Assembly (NCBI RefSeq): GCF_013374115.1
Contig: NZ_AP022673.1
Location: forward strand, 1,578,501-1,642,500
Direction of reading: 5' to 3'
DNA length: 64,000 nucleotides
Source: Sphingomonas sp. HMP9
GTDB lineage: Bacteria > Pseudomonadota > Alphaproteobacteria > Sphingomonadales > Sphingomonadaceae
Below, piece after piece: positions 8,444 through 17,989 of this stretch. Position 1 is the stretch's first letter. Each line of letters opens with the position of its first letter. A program made the position numbers and the translations under genes. The notes under the pieces were generated by a model, which saw only the letters and a list, made by a program, of their open reading frames with translations, was not told where the DNA came from and made no database searches.

Positions 8444-9035
8444 ACCCGCTCTCCACCGTCGTCCAGGGGCGATTCGATGCGACCGCCTCCTCGAATTTCG
8501 AAATCTGGGTATCCCTTGCCAGCGTCAGGCCGACCTCGTCCAGCCCTTCCATGAGGCATTGACGACGGAATGCGTCGAGTTCGAAGGTGAAGCGATCCTG
8601 GAACGGCGTGGTGACGGTCATCGTCTCGAGATCGACCGTGACAATCTGGTCCTGCGCGACCTCAATCAGGCGGTCGATCGCCTCCTGGGGCAGCACGACG
8701 GGGACGATGCCGTTCTTGAACGCGTTGCCCGAGAAGATGTCCGAGAAGCTCGGCGCGATCACCGCGGTGATACCCATGTCGGCGAGCGCCCAAGCGGCGT
8801 GCTCGCGGCTCGACCCGCAGCCGAAATTATCGCCCGCGATCAGGATCGGCGACCCGGCATAGCGCGGGTCGTCGAAGATATTGCCGGGTTGCGCCCGAAC
8901 CGTCTCGAACGCGCCGCGGCCGAGGCCGGTGCGCGTGATCGTCTTCAGCCAATGCGCGGGAATGATGACATCGGTGTCGATGTTCTTCGCGCCCCACGGA
9001 TAGGCGCGGCCCGAGACGGTGGTGACGGGAGTCAT
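8406..9035 (-). CDS. leuD: 3-isopropylmalate dehydratase small subunit
   Basis: A 209-residue swivelling-domain subunit that with LeuC isomerises 2- to 3-isopropylmalate in leucine synthesis. Recognised segments are [33 protein letters not shown] and [10 protein letters not shown]. The core ends at about ASNRPW, followed by roughly 18 extra residues whose coding sequence overlaps the start of the oxidoreductase gene. Its ATG overlaps the stop of the 39-residue ORF by two bases. Confidence 0.96.
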   Translation of the reverse strand: MTPVTTVSGRAYPWGAKNIDTDVIIPAHWLKTITRTGLGRGAFETVRAQPGNIFDDPRYAGSPILIAGDNFGCGSSREHAAWALADMGITAVIAPSFSDIFSGNAFKNGIVPVVLPQEAIDRLIEVAQDQIVTVDLETMTVTTPFQDRFTFELDAFRRQCLMEGLDEVGLTLARDTQISKFEEAVASNRPWTTVESGYASIGVEGSRRT

Positions 9036-9151
9036 CGCTGTTCCGTGCGCTCCGGCCCCGTATGATCCGGAGTCGTGCGTGCCGATGCGACATAGGCCGC
9101 GACGCCGCTGAGCATTGCGCCCGCCGCCAGCAATACGAAAACCTTCTTCAC
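9032..9151 (-). CDS. 39-residue membrane peptide between leuC and leuD
   Basis: A small frame begins with GTG at 9151-9149 and ends with TGA at 9034-9032. The GTG overlaps the leuC stop (GTGA), and the stop overlaps the leuD start, so all three frames interlock. The product starts [20 protein letters not shown], a hydrophobic segment of signal-anchor type, followed by a polar tail [19 protein letters not shown]. There is no lipobox cysteine. The perfect coupling argues that it is translated. I do not know a function; it could tie LeuC-LeuD translation together or be a membrane peptide in its own right. Confidence 0.55.
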   Translation of the reverse strand: MKKVFVLLAAGAMLSGVAAYVASARTTPDHTGPERTEQR

Positions 9152-10584
9152 GCTATTTCCCCCATCAACTCTCTGACGTCGCTCAGCTTGCCGGTCACTG
9201 CCGCCGCTGCCGCCATCGCGGGTGATACCAGATGCGTGCGCGCTCCGGGACCCTGTCTGCCAACGAAATTACGGTTCGACGTGGAAGCGCAACGCTCCCC
9301 CGCAGGGACTTTGTCCGGGTTCATGGCCAGACACATCGAACAGCCCGGCTCGCGCCATTCGAACCCTGCCGTGATGAAGATCCGATCGAGCCCCTCGGCT
9401 TCCGCCTGCCGCTTGACCAGCCCCGATCCGGGGACGACGAGTGCGCGCACCCCGTCGGCGACATGGCGCCCGTCGGCGATCGCCGCGGCGGCGCGCAGGT
9501 CCTCGATCCGGCTGTTGGTGCAGCTGCCGATGAAGACGTGCTGGATCGTAACGTCGCGCATCGCGGTGCCCGCGGTCAGCCCCATGTAATCGAGCGACTT
9601 CTGCGCCGCCGCCTGCTTGGCGGGGTCGGCGAAGCTCGACGGTTCGGGAACGACACCAGTGATCGGGACGACGTCCTCGGGGCTGGTGCCCCATGTCAGG
9701 CCGGGCGCGATGTCGGCGGCGTCGAGCACGACGGACTTGTCGTAGCGCGCGCCGGGATCGGTCGCGAGGCTGCGCCACCAAGCGACGGCCTTGTCCCAGT
9801 TCTCGCCGGTCGGCGCCATCGGGCGGCCTTTGAGATAGGCGAACGTCGTATCGTCGGGCGCGATCAGGCCCGCGCGCGCGCCCGCCTCGATCGACATGTT
9901 GGCGATCGTCAGGCGGCCCTCGATCGACATCGCGCGAATGACGCTGCCGGTGAATTCGATGACGTGGCCGGTGCCGCCCGCTGCGCCGATCTTGCCGATG
10001 ATCGCGAGGATGACATCCTTCGGGCTGACCCCGAAGCCGAGTTCGCCATCGACGCGGACTTCCATCGTCTTGGCCTGCGACAGCAGCAGCGTCTGCGTGG
10101 CGAGGACGTGCTCGACCTCGCTGGTGCCGATCCCGAACGCAAGCGCGCCGAGCGCACCATGCGCGGAGGTATGGCTGTCGCCGCAGACCAACGTCGCGCC
10201 GGGAAGCGTAAAGCCTTGCTCGGGGCCGACAACGTGGACAATGCCCTGCTCGGCGGCGGTCGCATCAATATAGTCGATGCCGAACTCGGTCGTATTGCGG
10301 CGCAGCGCGTCGAGCTGTTGCGCGCTTTCGGGATCGGCGATCGGCAGGACACGCCCGGCGGCGTCCTTGCGCGGCGTCGTCGGCAGGTTGTGATCGGGGA
10401 CGGCAAGCGTCAGGTCGGGACGGCGGACTGTCCGCCCAGCGACGCGGAGGCCTTCGAACGCCTGCGGACTGGTGACTTCGTGGACGAGGTGACGGTCGAT
10501 ATAGATCAGGCAGGTGCCATCGTCGCGGCGTTCGACGACGTGCGCGGCCCAGATCTTTTCGTACAGGGTTTGTGGAGTTGCCAT
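9148..10584 (-). CDS. leuC: 3-isopropylmalate dehydratase large subunit
   Basis: A 478-residue aconitase-fold enzyme carrying a [4Fe-4S] cluster. Typical stretches are [18 protein letters not shown] near the start, [32 protein letters not shown], and two cluster-ligand motifs, [16 protein letters not shown] and [11 protein letters not shown]. It catalyses the second step of leucine synthesis together with LeuD. It is the first gene of the run; a palindromic element and 95 bases without a gene lie between it and the upstream esterase gene's end. Confidence 0.97.
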   Translation of the reverse strand: MATPQTLYEKIWAAHVVERRDDGTCLIYIDRHLVHEVTSPQAFEGLRVAGRTVRRPDLTLAVPDHNLPTTPRKDAAGRVLPIADPESAQQLDALRRNTTEFGIDYIDATAAEQGIVHVVGPEQGFTLPGATLVCGDSHTSAHGALGALAFGIGTSEVEHVLATQTLLLSQAKTMEVRVDGELGFGVSPKDVILAIIGKIGAAGGTGHVIEFTGSVIRAMSIEGRLTIANMSIEAGARAGLIAPDDTTFAYLKGRPMAPTGENWDKAVAWWRSLATDPGARYDKSVVLDAADIAPGLTWGTSPEDVVPITGVVPEPSSFADPAKQAAAQKSLDYMGLTAGTAMRDVTIQHVFIGSCTNSRIEDLRAAAAIADGRHVADGVRALVVPGSGLVKRQAEAEGLDRIFITAGFEWREPGCSMCLAMNPDKVPAGERCASTSNRNFVGRQGPGARTHLVSPAMAAAAAVTGKLSDVRELMGEIA

Positions 10585-10679
10585 GATGGGGGCGCGGTAA
10601 CCGAAAAGGGGTGCAAGGCCAAGGTTCGATGTAATTTTCGGTCGTAAGAATGCGGCGGTAGGGCGTATGTCGGCCTTGA

Positions 10680-10765
10680 TCCGTCATCCTGGCGAAAGTC
10701 AGAATCCAGTGTTACAGGCGCCGTCTTTCGCGGCTCTGGTTCCTGACTTTCGTCAGGATGACGGA
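10680..10765. repeat. family A palindromic element (copy A1)
   Basis: About 86 bp with outer arms TCCGTCATCCTGGCGAAAGT and its near-complement ending CAGGATGACGGA. The inner loop is unrelated to other copies. It lies between leuC and the esterase gene. Other members are at 28493, 40282 and 54255, with half copies at 27431 and a related form at 23711. Confidence 0.85.
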
Positions 10766-10775
10766 GGGGGCGCGA

Positions 10776-11657
10776 CTAGCGGGCAGGCATCGCCGCGTTC
10801 AGGAACGCCACGCTGTCCGCCAGCACTGGCGCCTTCCCGCGAAACGGCTTCGACAGCGCCATCGCGACGTTCTCGTGGCTCAAACCCGGGTAGTCGATGT
10901 GCGTAACCGGCGCCCCAAGCGCCTTCAGCCGCGCGGTGAGGTTGATCGCGTTGTGCGGCTTGACTTGCGTGTCATTACCGGCGGTGATCAACAGCATCGG
11001 CGGGGCGTCGGCGCGCGCAAAGTGGATCGGCTGAGTCATCACCGGGTCGGCCGCGCCCTGCATCGCGTCGATCGCGCGTTTGGCGGTGAAGGGGTAGAAG
11101 TCGTACGGGCCGCACAAACCGACCGCGGCCTTAATGATATGCGGGTCGACGCCCTCCGCCTTCAGCCAGCGCTCGTCGAGCGTCAGCATGGCGACGGTAT
11201 ACGCGCCTGCGGAGTGGCCGGCGACGGCGATGCGAGTGGGGTCGCCGCCCGACTGCGCGATGTGGTCGCGCGTCCACTTCACCGCTTCGGCGCCGTCCTG
11301 GAGGAAGGCGGGGAAGCGCACGTCGGGGACCTTGCGGTAATCGGGCATGACGACGACGTAGCCCGCCTTCGCATAAGCGCGCGCCGCGAACGCATAGGCG
11401 CCACGCGAGCCGTGGACCCAGCCGCCGCCATACCAGAAGATCAGCACGGGCAGGCCGGTCTTCGTACCACCAGACGGCCGCCAGACATCGAGCGTCTGGC
11501 CATGCGTGCCGAAGGGAACGCCTTCGCGAACGCGCGCTGTTCCGCGCCCGCCACCCATCACGCCGTCGAGCACGCTGAGCGTGCCCGGCCCCGCGGTGAA
11601 CGCCGTGCCTGCGATCAGGATCACGATGAGCACCAGTACGATTGCGGCGCGCTTCAT
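10776..11657 (-). CDS. alpha/beta hydrolase, probable exported or anchored esterase
   Basis: A 293-residue hydrolase with an N-terminal hydrophobic anchor or signal (about residues 4-22). Catalytic elements are visible: oxyanion motif FWYGGGWVHGS, nucleophile elbow GHSAGA, acid near AGNDTQV and the His in GLSHENVA. This is the BD-FAE/acetyl-esterase type of fold, acting on small esters; the substrate is not predictable. The ATG at 11657 overlaps the stop of the GST frame (TGATG), placing it last in the CoA-transferase operon. Confidence 0.8.
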   Translation of the reverse strand: MKRAAIVLVLIVILIAGTAFTAGPGTLSVLDGVMGGGRGTARVREGVPFGTHGQTLDVWRPSGGTKTGLPVLIFWYGGGWVHGSRGAYAFAARAYAKAGYVVVMPDYRKVPDVRFPAFLQDGAEAVKWTRDHIAQSGGDPTRIAVAGHSAGAYTVAMLTLDERWLKAEGVDPHIIKAAVGLCGPYDFYPFTAKRAIDAMQGAADPVMTQPIHFARADAPPMLLITAGNDTQVKPHNAINLTARLKALGAPVTHIDYPGLSHENVAMALSKPFRGKAPVLADSVAFLNAAMPAR

Positions 11658-12338
11658 CAGCGGCGGAAATCCGCGGTGATCGATCCGCATGTGGCAAGAT
11701 CAGCCTCGTGGCTCTCCTCGCGCCAGGTTTCAGCGAGCGCGGTCGCCTCCCATTCGCGCATCGCCGGATGAGCGATGATCCGCTCGACCCAGGCCAGACC
11801 GGCGGGGCCGACATCGATCCCGTACGTCCGCACGCGGAACGCGACGGGGGCGAAGAAGGCGTCGACCGCGGTGAAGTCGGTGCCGGCGAGCCATGGCCCG
11901 CCGAACCGGTCGAGCCCCTGCGCCCAGAGTTCGGTAATCCGCGCGACGTCGTGATCGAGCGCTTCGCTGCCGGGAGCGGCGTCGACGCGGACGCCGACGT
12001 TCATCGTCCGCTCGTTGCGGAGCGCGGAGAAGCCGCCATGCATCTCCGCAGTCGCGCAGATCGCCCACGCGCGCGCCTCGGCATCGGCTGGCCACACGCC
12101 GTCATGGCGCTCGGCGAGGTAAAGGACAACGCCGAGCGAGTCCCACACCGTCCGCGTGCCGTCGATCAGCACTGGCACTTGTCCCGTTGGCGAGAAGGCG
12201 GAATGCGTCGTAATTGACCGGCGCCAGGAACGGCTCGATCCGATCCTCGAACGGGATGTTGAGTGCGGTCATCAGCAGCCAAGGCCGCAGCGACCAGCTT
12301 GAATAATTCCGGTTCGCGGTGATGAGGGTATAGGTCAT
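11657..12338 (-). pseudogene. glutathione S-transferase, frameshifted
   Basis: The N-terminal part begins at ATG 12338 (TLITANRNYSSWSLRPWLLM, then PVNYDAFR) in one frame. The rest (FSPTGQVPVLIDGTRTVWDS through the C-terminal helical domain) continues in another frame. The shift is at about 12198, where one extra C, or two missing bases, interrupts the typical DAFR-x-FSPTGQVPVL junction. Apart from that junction both halves look intact, so this is a recent pseudogene or a sequencing error. Start and stop both make TGATG overlaps with neighbours, as expected for a functioning operon member. Confidence 0.8.
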
Positions 12339-12973
12339 CAAGCGGTGTAGCGCGCCGTGGTCTTCGCTGCGACCTCGTCCGCAGTTACGCCCGGCGCGAG
12401 TTCGACCAGCGTGAACGGGCTGTCGTGGTCGGGGCGCTGGAACACCGCAAGATCGGTGACGACCATGTCGACCACGTTCTTGCCCGTCAGCGGCAGCGTG
12501 CACGAGGGGATGAACTTCGGCGTGCCGTCCTTGGCGGTGTGGTCCATGACGACGATGATCTGCTTGACGCCCGCGACCAGATCCATCGCGCCGCCCATGC
12601 CCTTGATCATCTTGCCCGGGATCATCCAGTTGGCGATGTCGCCGCCCTCGCTGACCTCCATTGCGCCAAGCACCGTCAGGTCGATATGCCCGCCGCGGAT
12701 CATCGCGAAGCTGTCGGACGAGCTGAAATACACCGACGAGGGTAGTTCGCTGATCGTCTGCTTGCCGGCGTTGATCAGGTCGGCGTCCTCTTCACCCGCA
12801 TAAGGAAACGGACCGATCCCGAGCATCCCGTTCTCCGACTGGAGCGTGACGGTCATGCCCTCGGGGATATTGTTCGCGACCAACGTCGGGATGCCGATCC
12901 CGAGATTGACGTAATAGCCGTCCTTCAGTTCCCTGGCGGCGCGCGCGGCCATCTGGTTGCGATCCCACGGCAT
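12338..12973 (-). CDS. scoB: 3-oxoacid CoA-transferase, subunit B
   Basis: A 211-residue beta subunit of the succinyl-CoA/acetoacetyl-CoA transferase type. Family marks are [16 protein letters not shown], the catalytic glutamate in [10 protein letters not shown] (Glu47), [19 protein letters not shown] and [11 protein letters not shown]. The enzyme moves CoA between succinate or acetate and 3-oxoacids. Subunit A (scoA) is about 1.2 kb upstream on the same strand, separated by two other genes, which is unusual because the pair is usually adjacent. Start at ATG 12973 overlaps the DUF5076 stop (TGATG). Confidence 0.93.
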   Translation of the reverse strand: MPWDRNQMAARAARELKDGYYVNLGIGIPTLVANNIPEGMTVTLQSENGMLGIGPFPYAGEEDADLINAGKQTISELPSSVYFSSSDSFAMIRGGHIDLTVLGAMEVSEGGDIANWMIPGKMIKGMGGAMDLVAGVKQIIVVMDHTAKDGTPKFIPSCTLPLTGKNVVDMVVTDLAVFQRPDHDSPFTLVELAPGVTADEVAAKTTARYTA

Positions 12974-13284
12974 CAGTTGATCGTTCCTTCCTGGATGGTT
13001 GAGATGGTCGTGAATTGTTCGCGCAACTCCGTACCGACGCCGTCGACGATCGCCTGCAACGCGGCATCCTCGTCGATGCCCCAGGTGGCCGCATAGGCGC
13101 GCGCGGCGTGGCGGATCGTGTCGGCGAGGAGATAGCCGAACACCGTCGGATCCTCGAGGATACCCGCGTCGATCAGCACGTTGCTGCCCGCATTGTTGGT
13201 GATCCAGATGCGCGCGACCTCGACCGATTCGTCGGTCAGCGCGGCGCCTGCATCGAGTTTGATCGCATTGGCGTGATCGGCCAT
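12973..13284 (-). CDS. DUF5076 domain-containing protein
   Basis: A 103-residue cytoplasmic protein. It begins with a strand-rich region ([18 protein letters not shown]) and continues with helices ([20 protein letters not shown], then [21 protein letters not shown]). It matches the sphingomonad DUF5076 family, which has no known function. It sits between the acid phosphatase and scoB with one-base TGATG overlaps at both ends, so it is translated with them. Confidence 0.75.
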   Translation of the reverse strand: MADHANAIKLDAGAALTDESVEVARIWITNNAGSNVLIDAGILEDPTVFGYLLADTIRHAARAYAATWGIDEDAALQAIVDGVGTELREQFTTISTIQEGTIN

Positions 13285-14219
13285 CAGCGCATACCTCCAC
13301 TCGGTGCCCATTGGACGTTGGGCGGGAACACATCGTCACGCGAGCCTTTCAGCGCGGTGCCGTAGACGGGGTTGGGCAGCACGAACCACCCTGCCCCCCA
13401 TTTGGCGGTGATCCCGGCCGACTGCACCACGGCGCGACGCGCGGCGGGGGTCTGGCCTGCGTTGAACAGGTCGCTGAAATCGCCGAGCTGGTCGCCGCCC
13501 ATCGCGACGACGCAGTATTTCGCGGCGATCGTCGCGCGGCGGCCGTCCTTCTTCGCACCGGTCGCATCGTCGCCCGACAGGAACAGCGTTTCGCCGTGGC
13601 GCGCGGGGCCGAGCCCTGCACCCTCGATCGCGGCTTGCGTCTGTGCGGCGTTGGCGGCGGAGCGGTTGGTGTTGAAGACGACGGTCACGCCCATCGCGCG
13701 GAGTTGCGTCAGCGCCGCCAGCGCGCCGGGGACGGGCGCGACCTGTTTGATGCCGGTCCGCTCCCACGCCTGCCAGCGCGCATCCGACCACAGCTGGCCT
13801 GACGCGGCGTCAAATTCGAAGCCGAGGTTGAGCAGGACGGTCTCGTCGACGTCGAACACGGCCGCTTTCGGCTTAGTGCCGCACGCGGTCCAGCTGGGCG
13901 CGGCGATCGACGCGCCGGGTGCGAGGACGACCGATACCGGCGTACGCTGCGCGCGGACGTACCCGACGAGCGCGTTCCACGCCTGGATGCTGACCGCGGC
14001 GGCCTCGCCCGAGGCGTAGAGATACTGCATCCCCGCGGGGACGCCGTCGACCGTCACGGGCACCGCGGCGGTCGGTGTCGCGGCGATCGATGTCGGCGCG
14101 GACACGCTGACGCAGCCCTGCAACACCAGTGCCCCTGCGAACGCAGGGGCCCAGGATACCAGCCGCAACGCCCGCGACCCTGGACTCCTGCGTACGCAGG
14201 AGAACCGAGAGTGTATCAC
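13284..14219 (-). CDS. HAD-type acid phosphatase lipoprotein, e(P4)/class C-like
   Basis: A 311-residue protein with the HAD motif [15 protein letters not shown], a following FNTNRS segment and a C-terminal GDQLGDFSD aspartate motif, as in class C acid phosphatases. These are periplasmic or outer membrane phosphomonoesterases. The start is GTG at 14219, overlapping the scoA stop (GTGA). The first 36 residues form a signal peptide with lipobox-like LQGC; almost all of this signal sequence is translated from a family C palindromic element (14130-14206). No other start between the element and the lipobox is evident. The enzyme class is well supported; lipidation is inferred. Confidence 0.85.
   Translation of the reverse strand: MIHSRFSCVRRSPGSRALRLVSWAPAFAGALVLQGCVSVSAPTSIAATPTAAVPVTVDGVPAGMQYLYASGEAAAVSIQAWNALVGYVRAQRTPVSVVLAPGASIAAPSWTACGTKPKAAVFDVDETVLLNLGFEFDAASGQLWSDARWQAWERTGIKQVAPVPGALAALTQLRAMGVTVVFNTNRSAANAAQTQAAIEGAGLGPARHGETLFLSGDDATGAKKDGRRATIAAKYCVVAMGGDQLGDFSDLFNAGQTPAARRAVVQSAGITAKWGAGWFVLPNPVYGTALKGSRDDVFPPNVQWAPSGGMR
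14130..14206. repeat. family C palindromic element inside a signal peptide (copy C1)
   Basis: Arms CCCCTGCGAACGCAGGGGCC and, about 45 bp on, ACTCCTGCGTACGCAGGAGA. It resembles the copies at 17990, 42031 and 56818 in design and spacing. On the minus strand it is read in frame as the hydrophobic signal region of the acid phosphatase lipoprotein. Confidence 0.75.
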
Positions 14220-14926
14220 GCCGAAACCCGTTCGCGGACGGTGCGGAATTCGATCTGCTTGTCGTAGGGCGCGCCGACGATCATCCGCTTCACATAGATG
14301 CCCGGCAGGTGGATCGTGTCGGGATCGAGGCTGCCTGTAGGAACGATCTCCTCGACCTCGGCGACGCAGATCTTGCCCGCGGTGGCCATCGGCTGGTTGA
14401 AGTTGCGCGCGGTCTTGCGGAAGATCAGGTTGCCGCTCTCGTCCGCTTTCCAGCCCTTGATGATGCTCAGGTCCGCGCGGATGCCGCGTTCGAGGATATA
14501 GTCCTGCCCATCGAAGCTCTTCACTTCCTTGCCTTCGGCGACCAGCGTGCCGACGCCGGTCTTGGTATAGAAGCCGGGGATGCCCGCGCCGCCGGCCCGG
14601 CAGCGTTCGGCTAGCGTGCCCTGCGGACAGAACTCGACCTCGAGTTCGCCGCTCAGATATTGCCGCTCGAACTCCTTGTTCTCACCGACATAGGACGAGA
14701 TCATCTTCTTCACCTTGCGCGAGCGGAGCAGTTTACCCAGCCCCTGCCCGTCGATCCCGGCATTGTTGCTGGCGATCGTCAGGTCCTTGACCCCCGAGGT
14801 CTCGATCGCGTCGATCAGCCGCTCGGGAATGCCGCACAGCCCGAAACCGCCCGCGCAGATCGTCATGCCGTCGAACAACAGGCCTTCGAGAGCCGTCGCC
14901 GCATCGGTGTAGCGCTTGTTCGCCAT
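14216..14926 (-). CDS. scoA: 3-oxoacid CoA-transferase, subunit A
   Basis: A 236-residue alpha subunit. Recognised segments are [19 protein letters not shown] at the N-terminus, [42 protein letters not shown] and [10 protein letters not shown]. Together with the B subunit it transfers CoA between succinyl-CoA and 3-oxoacids, for ketone body or polyhydroxybutyrate breakdown. It heads a six-gene run whose members overlap by one to four bases. Confidence 0.93.
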   Translation of the reverse strand: MANKRYTDAATALEGLLFDGMTICAGGFGLCGIPERLIDAIETSGVKDLTIASNNAGIDGQGLGKLLRSRKVKKMISSYVGENKEFERQYLSGELEVEFCPQGTLAERCRAGGAGIPGFYTKTGVGTLVAEGKEVKSFDGQDYILERGIRADLSIIKGWKADESGNLIFRKTARNFNQPMATAGKICVAEVEEIVPTGSLDPDTIHLPGIYVKRMIVGAPYDKQIEFRTVRERVSA

Positions 14927-15008
14927 GCATCCTCCTCAGGTATTTCGCCTCGCATAAGCCGGTGGTTCGCGCTCGGCAACGGGCGTCGGAGGACATCGGC
15001 GCTGATCG

Positions 15009-15132
15009 ATCCTCCCCCGCCAGGGGGAGGTGGCGCCAAAGGCGTCGGAGGGGGAGGACACGGAACAGCGGCTTCCCTTTCCTCCCCCTCCGTCAGGCAG
15101 GCGCCTGCCACCTCCCCCTGGCGGGGGAGGAT
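15009..15132. repeat. family D long inverted repeat (copy D1)
   Basis: The left arm CCTCCCCCGCCAGGGGGAGG plus a further GGCGTCGGAGGGGGAGGA is mirrored by TCCTCCCCCTCCG, then CCACCTCCCCCTGGCGGGGGAGG. The whole 124 bp can fold into one long stem. It lies between the scoA promoter side and the end of the SMP-30 gene. Confidence 0.85.
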
Positions 15133-15142
15133 TGAACCGTTC

Positions 15143-16042
15143 TCAATACGCGAGCTTCAACCCCGGCCGCTTCCACCGCGTCTTCACCAGCCGGCCGCTG
15201 CCCGAACAGGTGATGTACGCGTCCATTCCATCCGCGCCGCCCCAGCAGATGTTGGTGGTGAACGCATCGTCGGTGGCGACGAACTCGACCAGCTCGCCCG
15301 CCGGCGAGATCACGCTGATCCCGCAGTCGCCGATCGTCGCGACGCAGATGTTGCCGCCATCCTCGACACCGAGCGAGTCGAAGAACTTGTAGCCGGCGGG
15401 GCGGTAGAGCGGCGTTCCCGCGGCGCTGGCGACCTTGCCCGGCGCGACGATGTCGAACGCCATCAGCCGGCACGTGAAGGTTTCCGCCGCGTACAACCGC
15501 GTCCCGTCGGGCGAGAGGCCGATGCCGTTGGGATTTTCGCTGGGGAAGATCACTTCCTCCAGATGGCTGCCGTCGGCCTTCGCGTAGAAGATGCCGGTAA
15601 TATCGCGCGCGCGATCGCGCGATTTGCCGTGATCGGTGAACCAGAAGCCACCGTGCGAATCGAAGACGATGTCGTTCGGACCGCGCAGCGAGCAACCGAA
15701 GTCGCCGTCCTTGTAGAGCGTCTCGACCGCGCCGGTGGCGATATCGATCCGTTCGATGCGGCCGCCCGAATAGTCGTGCGGCTGGCCGTGCGGAGTCAGG
15801 AAGCCGTTCGCCTCGCGCCACGCGAAGCCGCCGTTGTTGCAGCAATACAGCTTGCGGTCGGGACCGATCGCGAGCCCGTTGGGGCCGCCACTGGGTTCGG
15901 CGACCGTCGTCTTGGTGCCATCGGACGCGACGCGGGTGATGCGACCGGCGGCGATCTCGACGAGGATGACGCTGCCATCGGGCATCGCGACCGGGCCCTC
16001 CGGAAAGCGCAAGCCGCTGGCGACGGTGATGAAGTCGGTCAT
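15143..16042 (-). CDS. SMP-30/gluconolactonase/LRE family protein
   Basis: A 299-residue six-bladed beta-propeller. Expected metal and active-site positions are present: Glu in RFPEGP near residue 15, Asn in the GGPNGLAIGPD and NPNGIGLSPDGT strands, and Asp in the latter. Such enzymes hydrolyse sugar or other lactones with a divalent metal; the exact lactone is unknown. No signal peptide is seen. It is divergent from the TPP enzyme gene 122 bases away, and the two could share a regulator. Confidence 0.88.
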   Translation of the reverse strand: MTDFITVASGLRFPEGPVAMPDGSVILVEIAAGRITRVASDGTKTTVAEPSGGPNGLAIGPDRKLYCCNNGGFAWREANGFLTPHGQPHDYSGGRIERIDIATGAVETLYKDGDFGCSLRGPNDIVFDSHGGFWFTDHGKSRDRARDITGIFYAKADGSHLEEVIFPSENPNGIGLSPDGTRLYAAETFTCRLMAFDIVAPGKVASAAGTPLYRPAGYKFFDSLGVEDGGNICVATIGDCGISVISPAGELVEFVATDDAFTTNICWGGADGMDAYITCSGSGRLVKTRWKRPGLKLAY

Positions 16043-16164
16043 GATCCTCTCCTGGCACGAGTCGGGTTCGGCCCCGGCTTCGTGAACGCGGCGAGAGTAA
16101 GCGAGATCGTCGCCAGCGCACGACGTTTCTCGACTTCGCGCGAAACGGACGGCAGAATGCCGCG

Positions 16165-17811
16165 ATGATCACACCACGCACCGGCGGCCGCATCCTGGTC
16201 GACCAACTCGTCGCACAGGGATGCGACCGGATCTTCACCGTACCGGGAGAAAGCTTCCTCGCCGTCCTCGATGCGCTGCACGACACGCCGGCGATCGACC
16301 TGGTGGTGTGCCGGCAGGAGGGCGGCGTGGCCTATATGGCGTGCGCGGACGGGACGCTGACGCACCGGCCGGGCGTGGCGTTCGTGACGCGCGGACCGGG
16401 CGCGACCAACGCGTCGATCGGCGTGCATGTCGCGATGCAGGATTCGCAGCCGATGATCCTGTTCGTGGGCGATATCGACCGCGGCACGCGCGACCGCGAG
16501 GCATTTCAGGAGATCGATTTCCAGGCGATGTTCGGAGCCGTCGCCAAATGGGCGGCGCGGATCGATGATGCGCGGCGCATCCCGGAATATGTCGCACGCG
16601 CCTATGCCACCGCGATGTCGGGGCGGCCGGGACCGGTGGTGCTCGCGCTGCCCGAGGATATGCTGCTCGACGTGGTGGAGGCGGTCGATCGGCCGCGCGT
16701 CGAGCGCGTGGCGCAAGGCTGCGACGCCGATACGATGGATCTGCTCGCGGATCTGCTGACGACGGCGGAGCGCCCGGTCGCGATCGTCGGCGGCGCGGGC
16801 TGGGACGTCGCCGCGTCGGGCGCGTTCTCGACCTGGGCGGACCGTAACGGCGTGCCCGTCGCAGCGGCGTTCCGGCGGCAGGATGCTATTCCCAACGATT
16901 GCCCGGTGTGGGCGGGCAATCTCGGCTATGGCCCCAATCCGAAGCTGGTCGAGCGGGTAAAGGCGGCTGACCTCTTGCTCGTGGTCGGCCCGCGGTTGGG
17001 CGAGGCGACGACCGATGGCTATGCGCTGATCACGCCCGATCATCCGGGCCAGCGGATCGTCCATGTCCATCCCGATCCGGACGAATTGCAGCGTGCCTAC
17101 CATGCGGACGTAGCGGTGTGCGCGGGGATGGCGGAGTTCGCCGAGGCGTTGCTGCTGCTCGACCTGCCGCCGCGCACGGCCGGGCAGGAGGCGCATGCCG
17201 AGTGGCTGGACTGGTCGACGCCGCGCCCGCGCGATCTGGCGATGGATCTGGGGCCGTGCGTGACCGCGATGCGCGAGCGGCTGCCCGCGGATGCGATCCT
17301 CTGCAACGGCGCGGGGAATTATTCGGGCTGGTGGCATCGCTACTGGGCCTATGCCGGGCCGGGAACGCAGCTCGCGCCGACCGCTGGGGCGATGGGGTAT
17401 GGCGTGCCGGCAGCAGTCGCCGCATCGCTGCGGCATCCCGAGCGGACGGTCGTCGCGCTCGCGGGCGATGGGTGTTTCCTCATGAACGGGCAGGAACTGG
17501 CGACGGCGGTGGCGCACGGGGCGGACATGCTGGTGCTCGTCGTCGACAATGGTGGGTACGGCACGATCCGGATGCACCAGGAGCGCGAATATCCGGGGCG
17601 TGTGTCCGGGACGGCGCTGCGCAATCCGGACTTTGCCGCGCTCGGGCGGGCTTATGGGTGCTGGGCGGAGACGGTGACGCAGACGGGCGATTTCGTCGGG
17701 GCGCTGGACCGGGCAATGGCGCGCGGCGGGGTGCGGATGCTGCACCTGGTGACGGATATCGAGGCGATTACCGCTGGAACGACGCTGGCCAAGGTGCGCG
17801 GGGCGGGGTGA
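16165..17811 (+). CDS. thiamine pyrophosphate-binding enzyme, acetolactate synthase-like
   Basis: A 548-residue ThDP-dependent enzyme with the usual order: N-terminal PYR domain with the catalytic Glu in CRQEGGVAYM, a central domain, and a C-terminal PP domain with GDGCFLMNGQELATAV followed by VVDNGGYGTI. It resembles acetolactate synthase large subunits and benzoylformate decarboxylase relatives, but lacks a nearby small subunit. The isolated position next to a lactonase suggests catabolism rather than branched amino acid synthesis. The exact reaction cannot be read from sequence. Confidence 0.82.
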   Translation: MITPRTGGRILVDQLVAQGCDRIFTVPGESFLAVLDALHDTPAIDLVVCRQEGGVAYMACADGTLTHRPGVAFVTRGPGATNASIGVHVAMQDSQPMILFVGDIDRGTRDREAFQEIDFQAMFGAVAKWAARIDDARRIPEYVARAYATAMSGRPGPVVLALPEDMLLDVVEAVDRPRVERVAQGCDADTMDLLADLLTTAERPVAIVGGAGWDVAASGAFSTWADRNGVPVAAAFRRQDAIPNDCPVWAGNLGYGPNPKLVERVKAADLLLVVGPRLGEATTDGYALITPDHPGQRIVHVHPDPDELQRAYHADVAVCAGMAEFAEALLLLDLPPRTAGQEAHAEWLDWSTPRPRDLAMDLGPCVTAMRERLPADAILCNGAGNYSGWWHRYWAYAGPGTQLAPTAGAMGYGVPAAVAASLRHPERTVVALAGDGCFLMNGQELATAVAHGADMLVLVVDNGGYGTIRMHQEREYPGRVSGTALRNPDFAALGRAYGCWAETVTQTGDFVGALDRAMARGGVRMLHLVTDIEAITAGTTLAKVRGAG

Positions 17812-17851
17812 TCCTAGGCTGGTGATACCGCCACTACCCCACCCCAAAGCT

Positions 17852-17956
17852 CCACCCCGGCGAAGGCCGGGGCCCAATTGGGGGGACGGCAGTAACGACG
17901 GACGGCCCTCCGGTACATCGACCTTCCCAATTGGGCCCCGGCCTTCGCCGGGGTGG
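17852..17956. repeat. family B palindromic element (copy B1)
   Basis: Arms CCACCCCGGCGAAGGCCGGG and CGGCCTTCGCCGGGGTGG enclose CCAATTGGG-type inner arms (GGCCCAATTGGG and CCCAATTGGGCC). It lies in the gap between the convergent TPP enzyme and alaS genes. Related copies are at 20851 and 56950, with a half copy in ispE. Confidence 0.9.
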
Positions 17957-17989
17957 TGGTGGTGCTAGTGCAGCGGTTTATCATCACTG

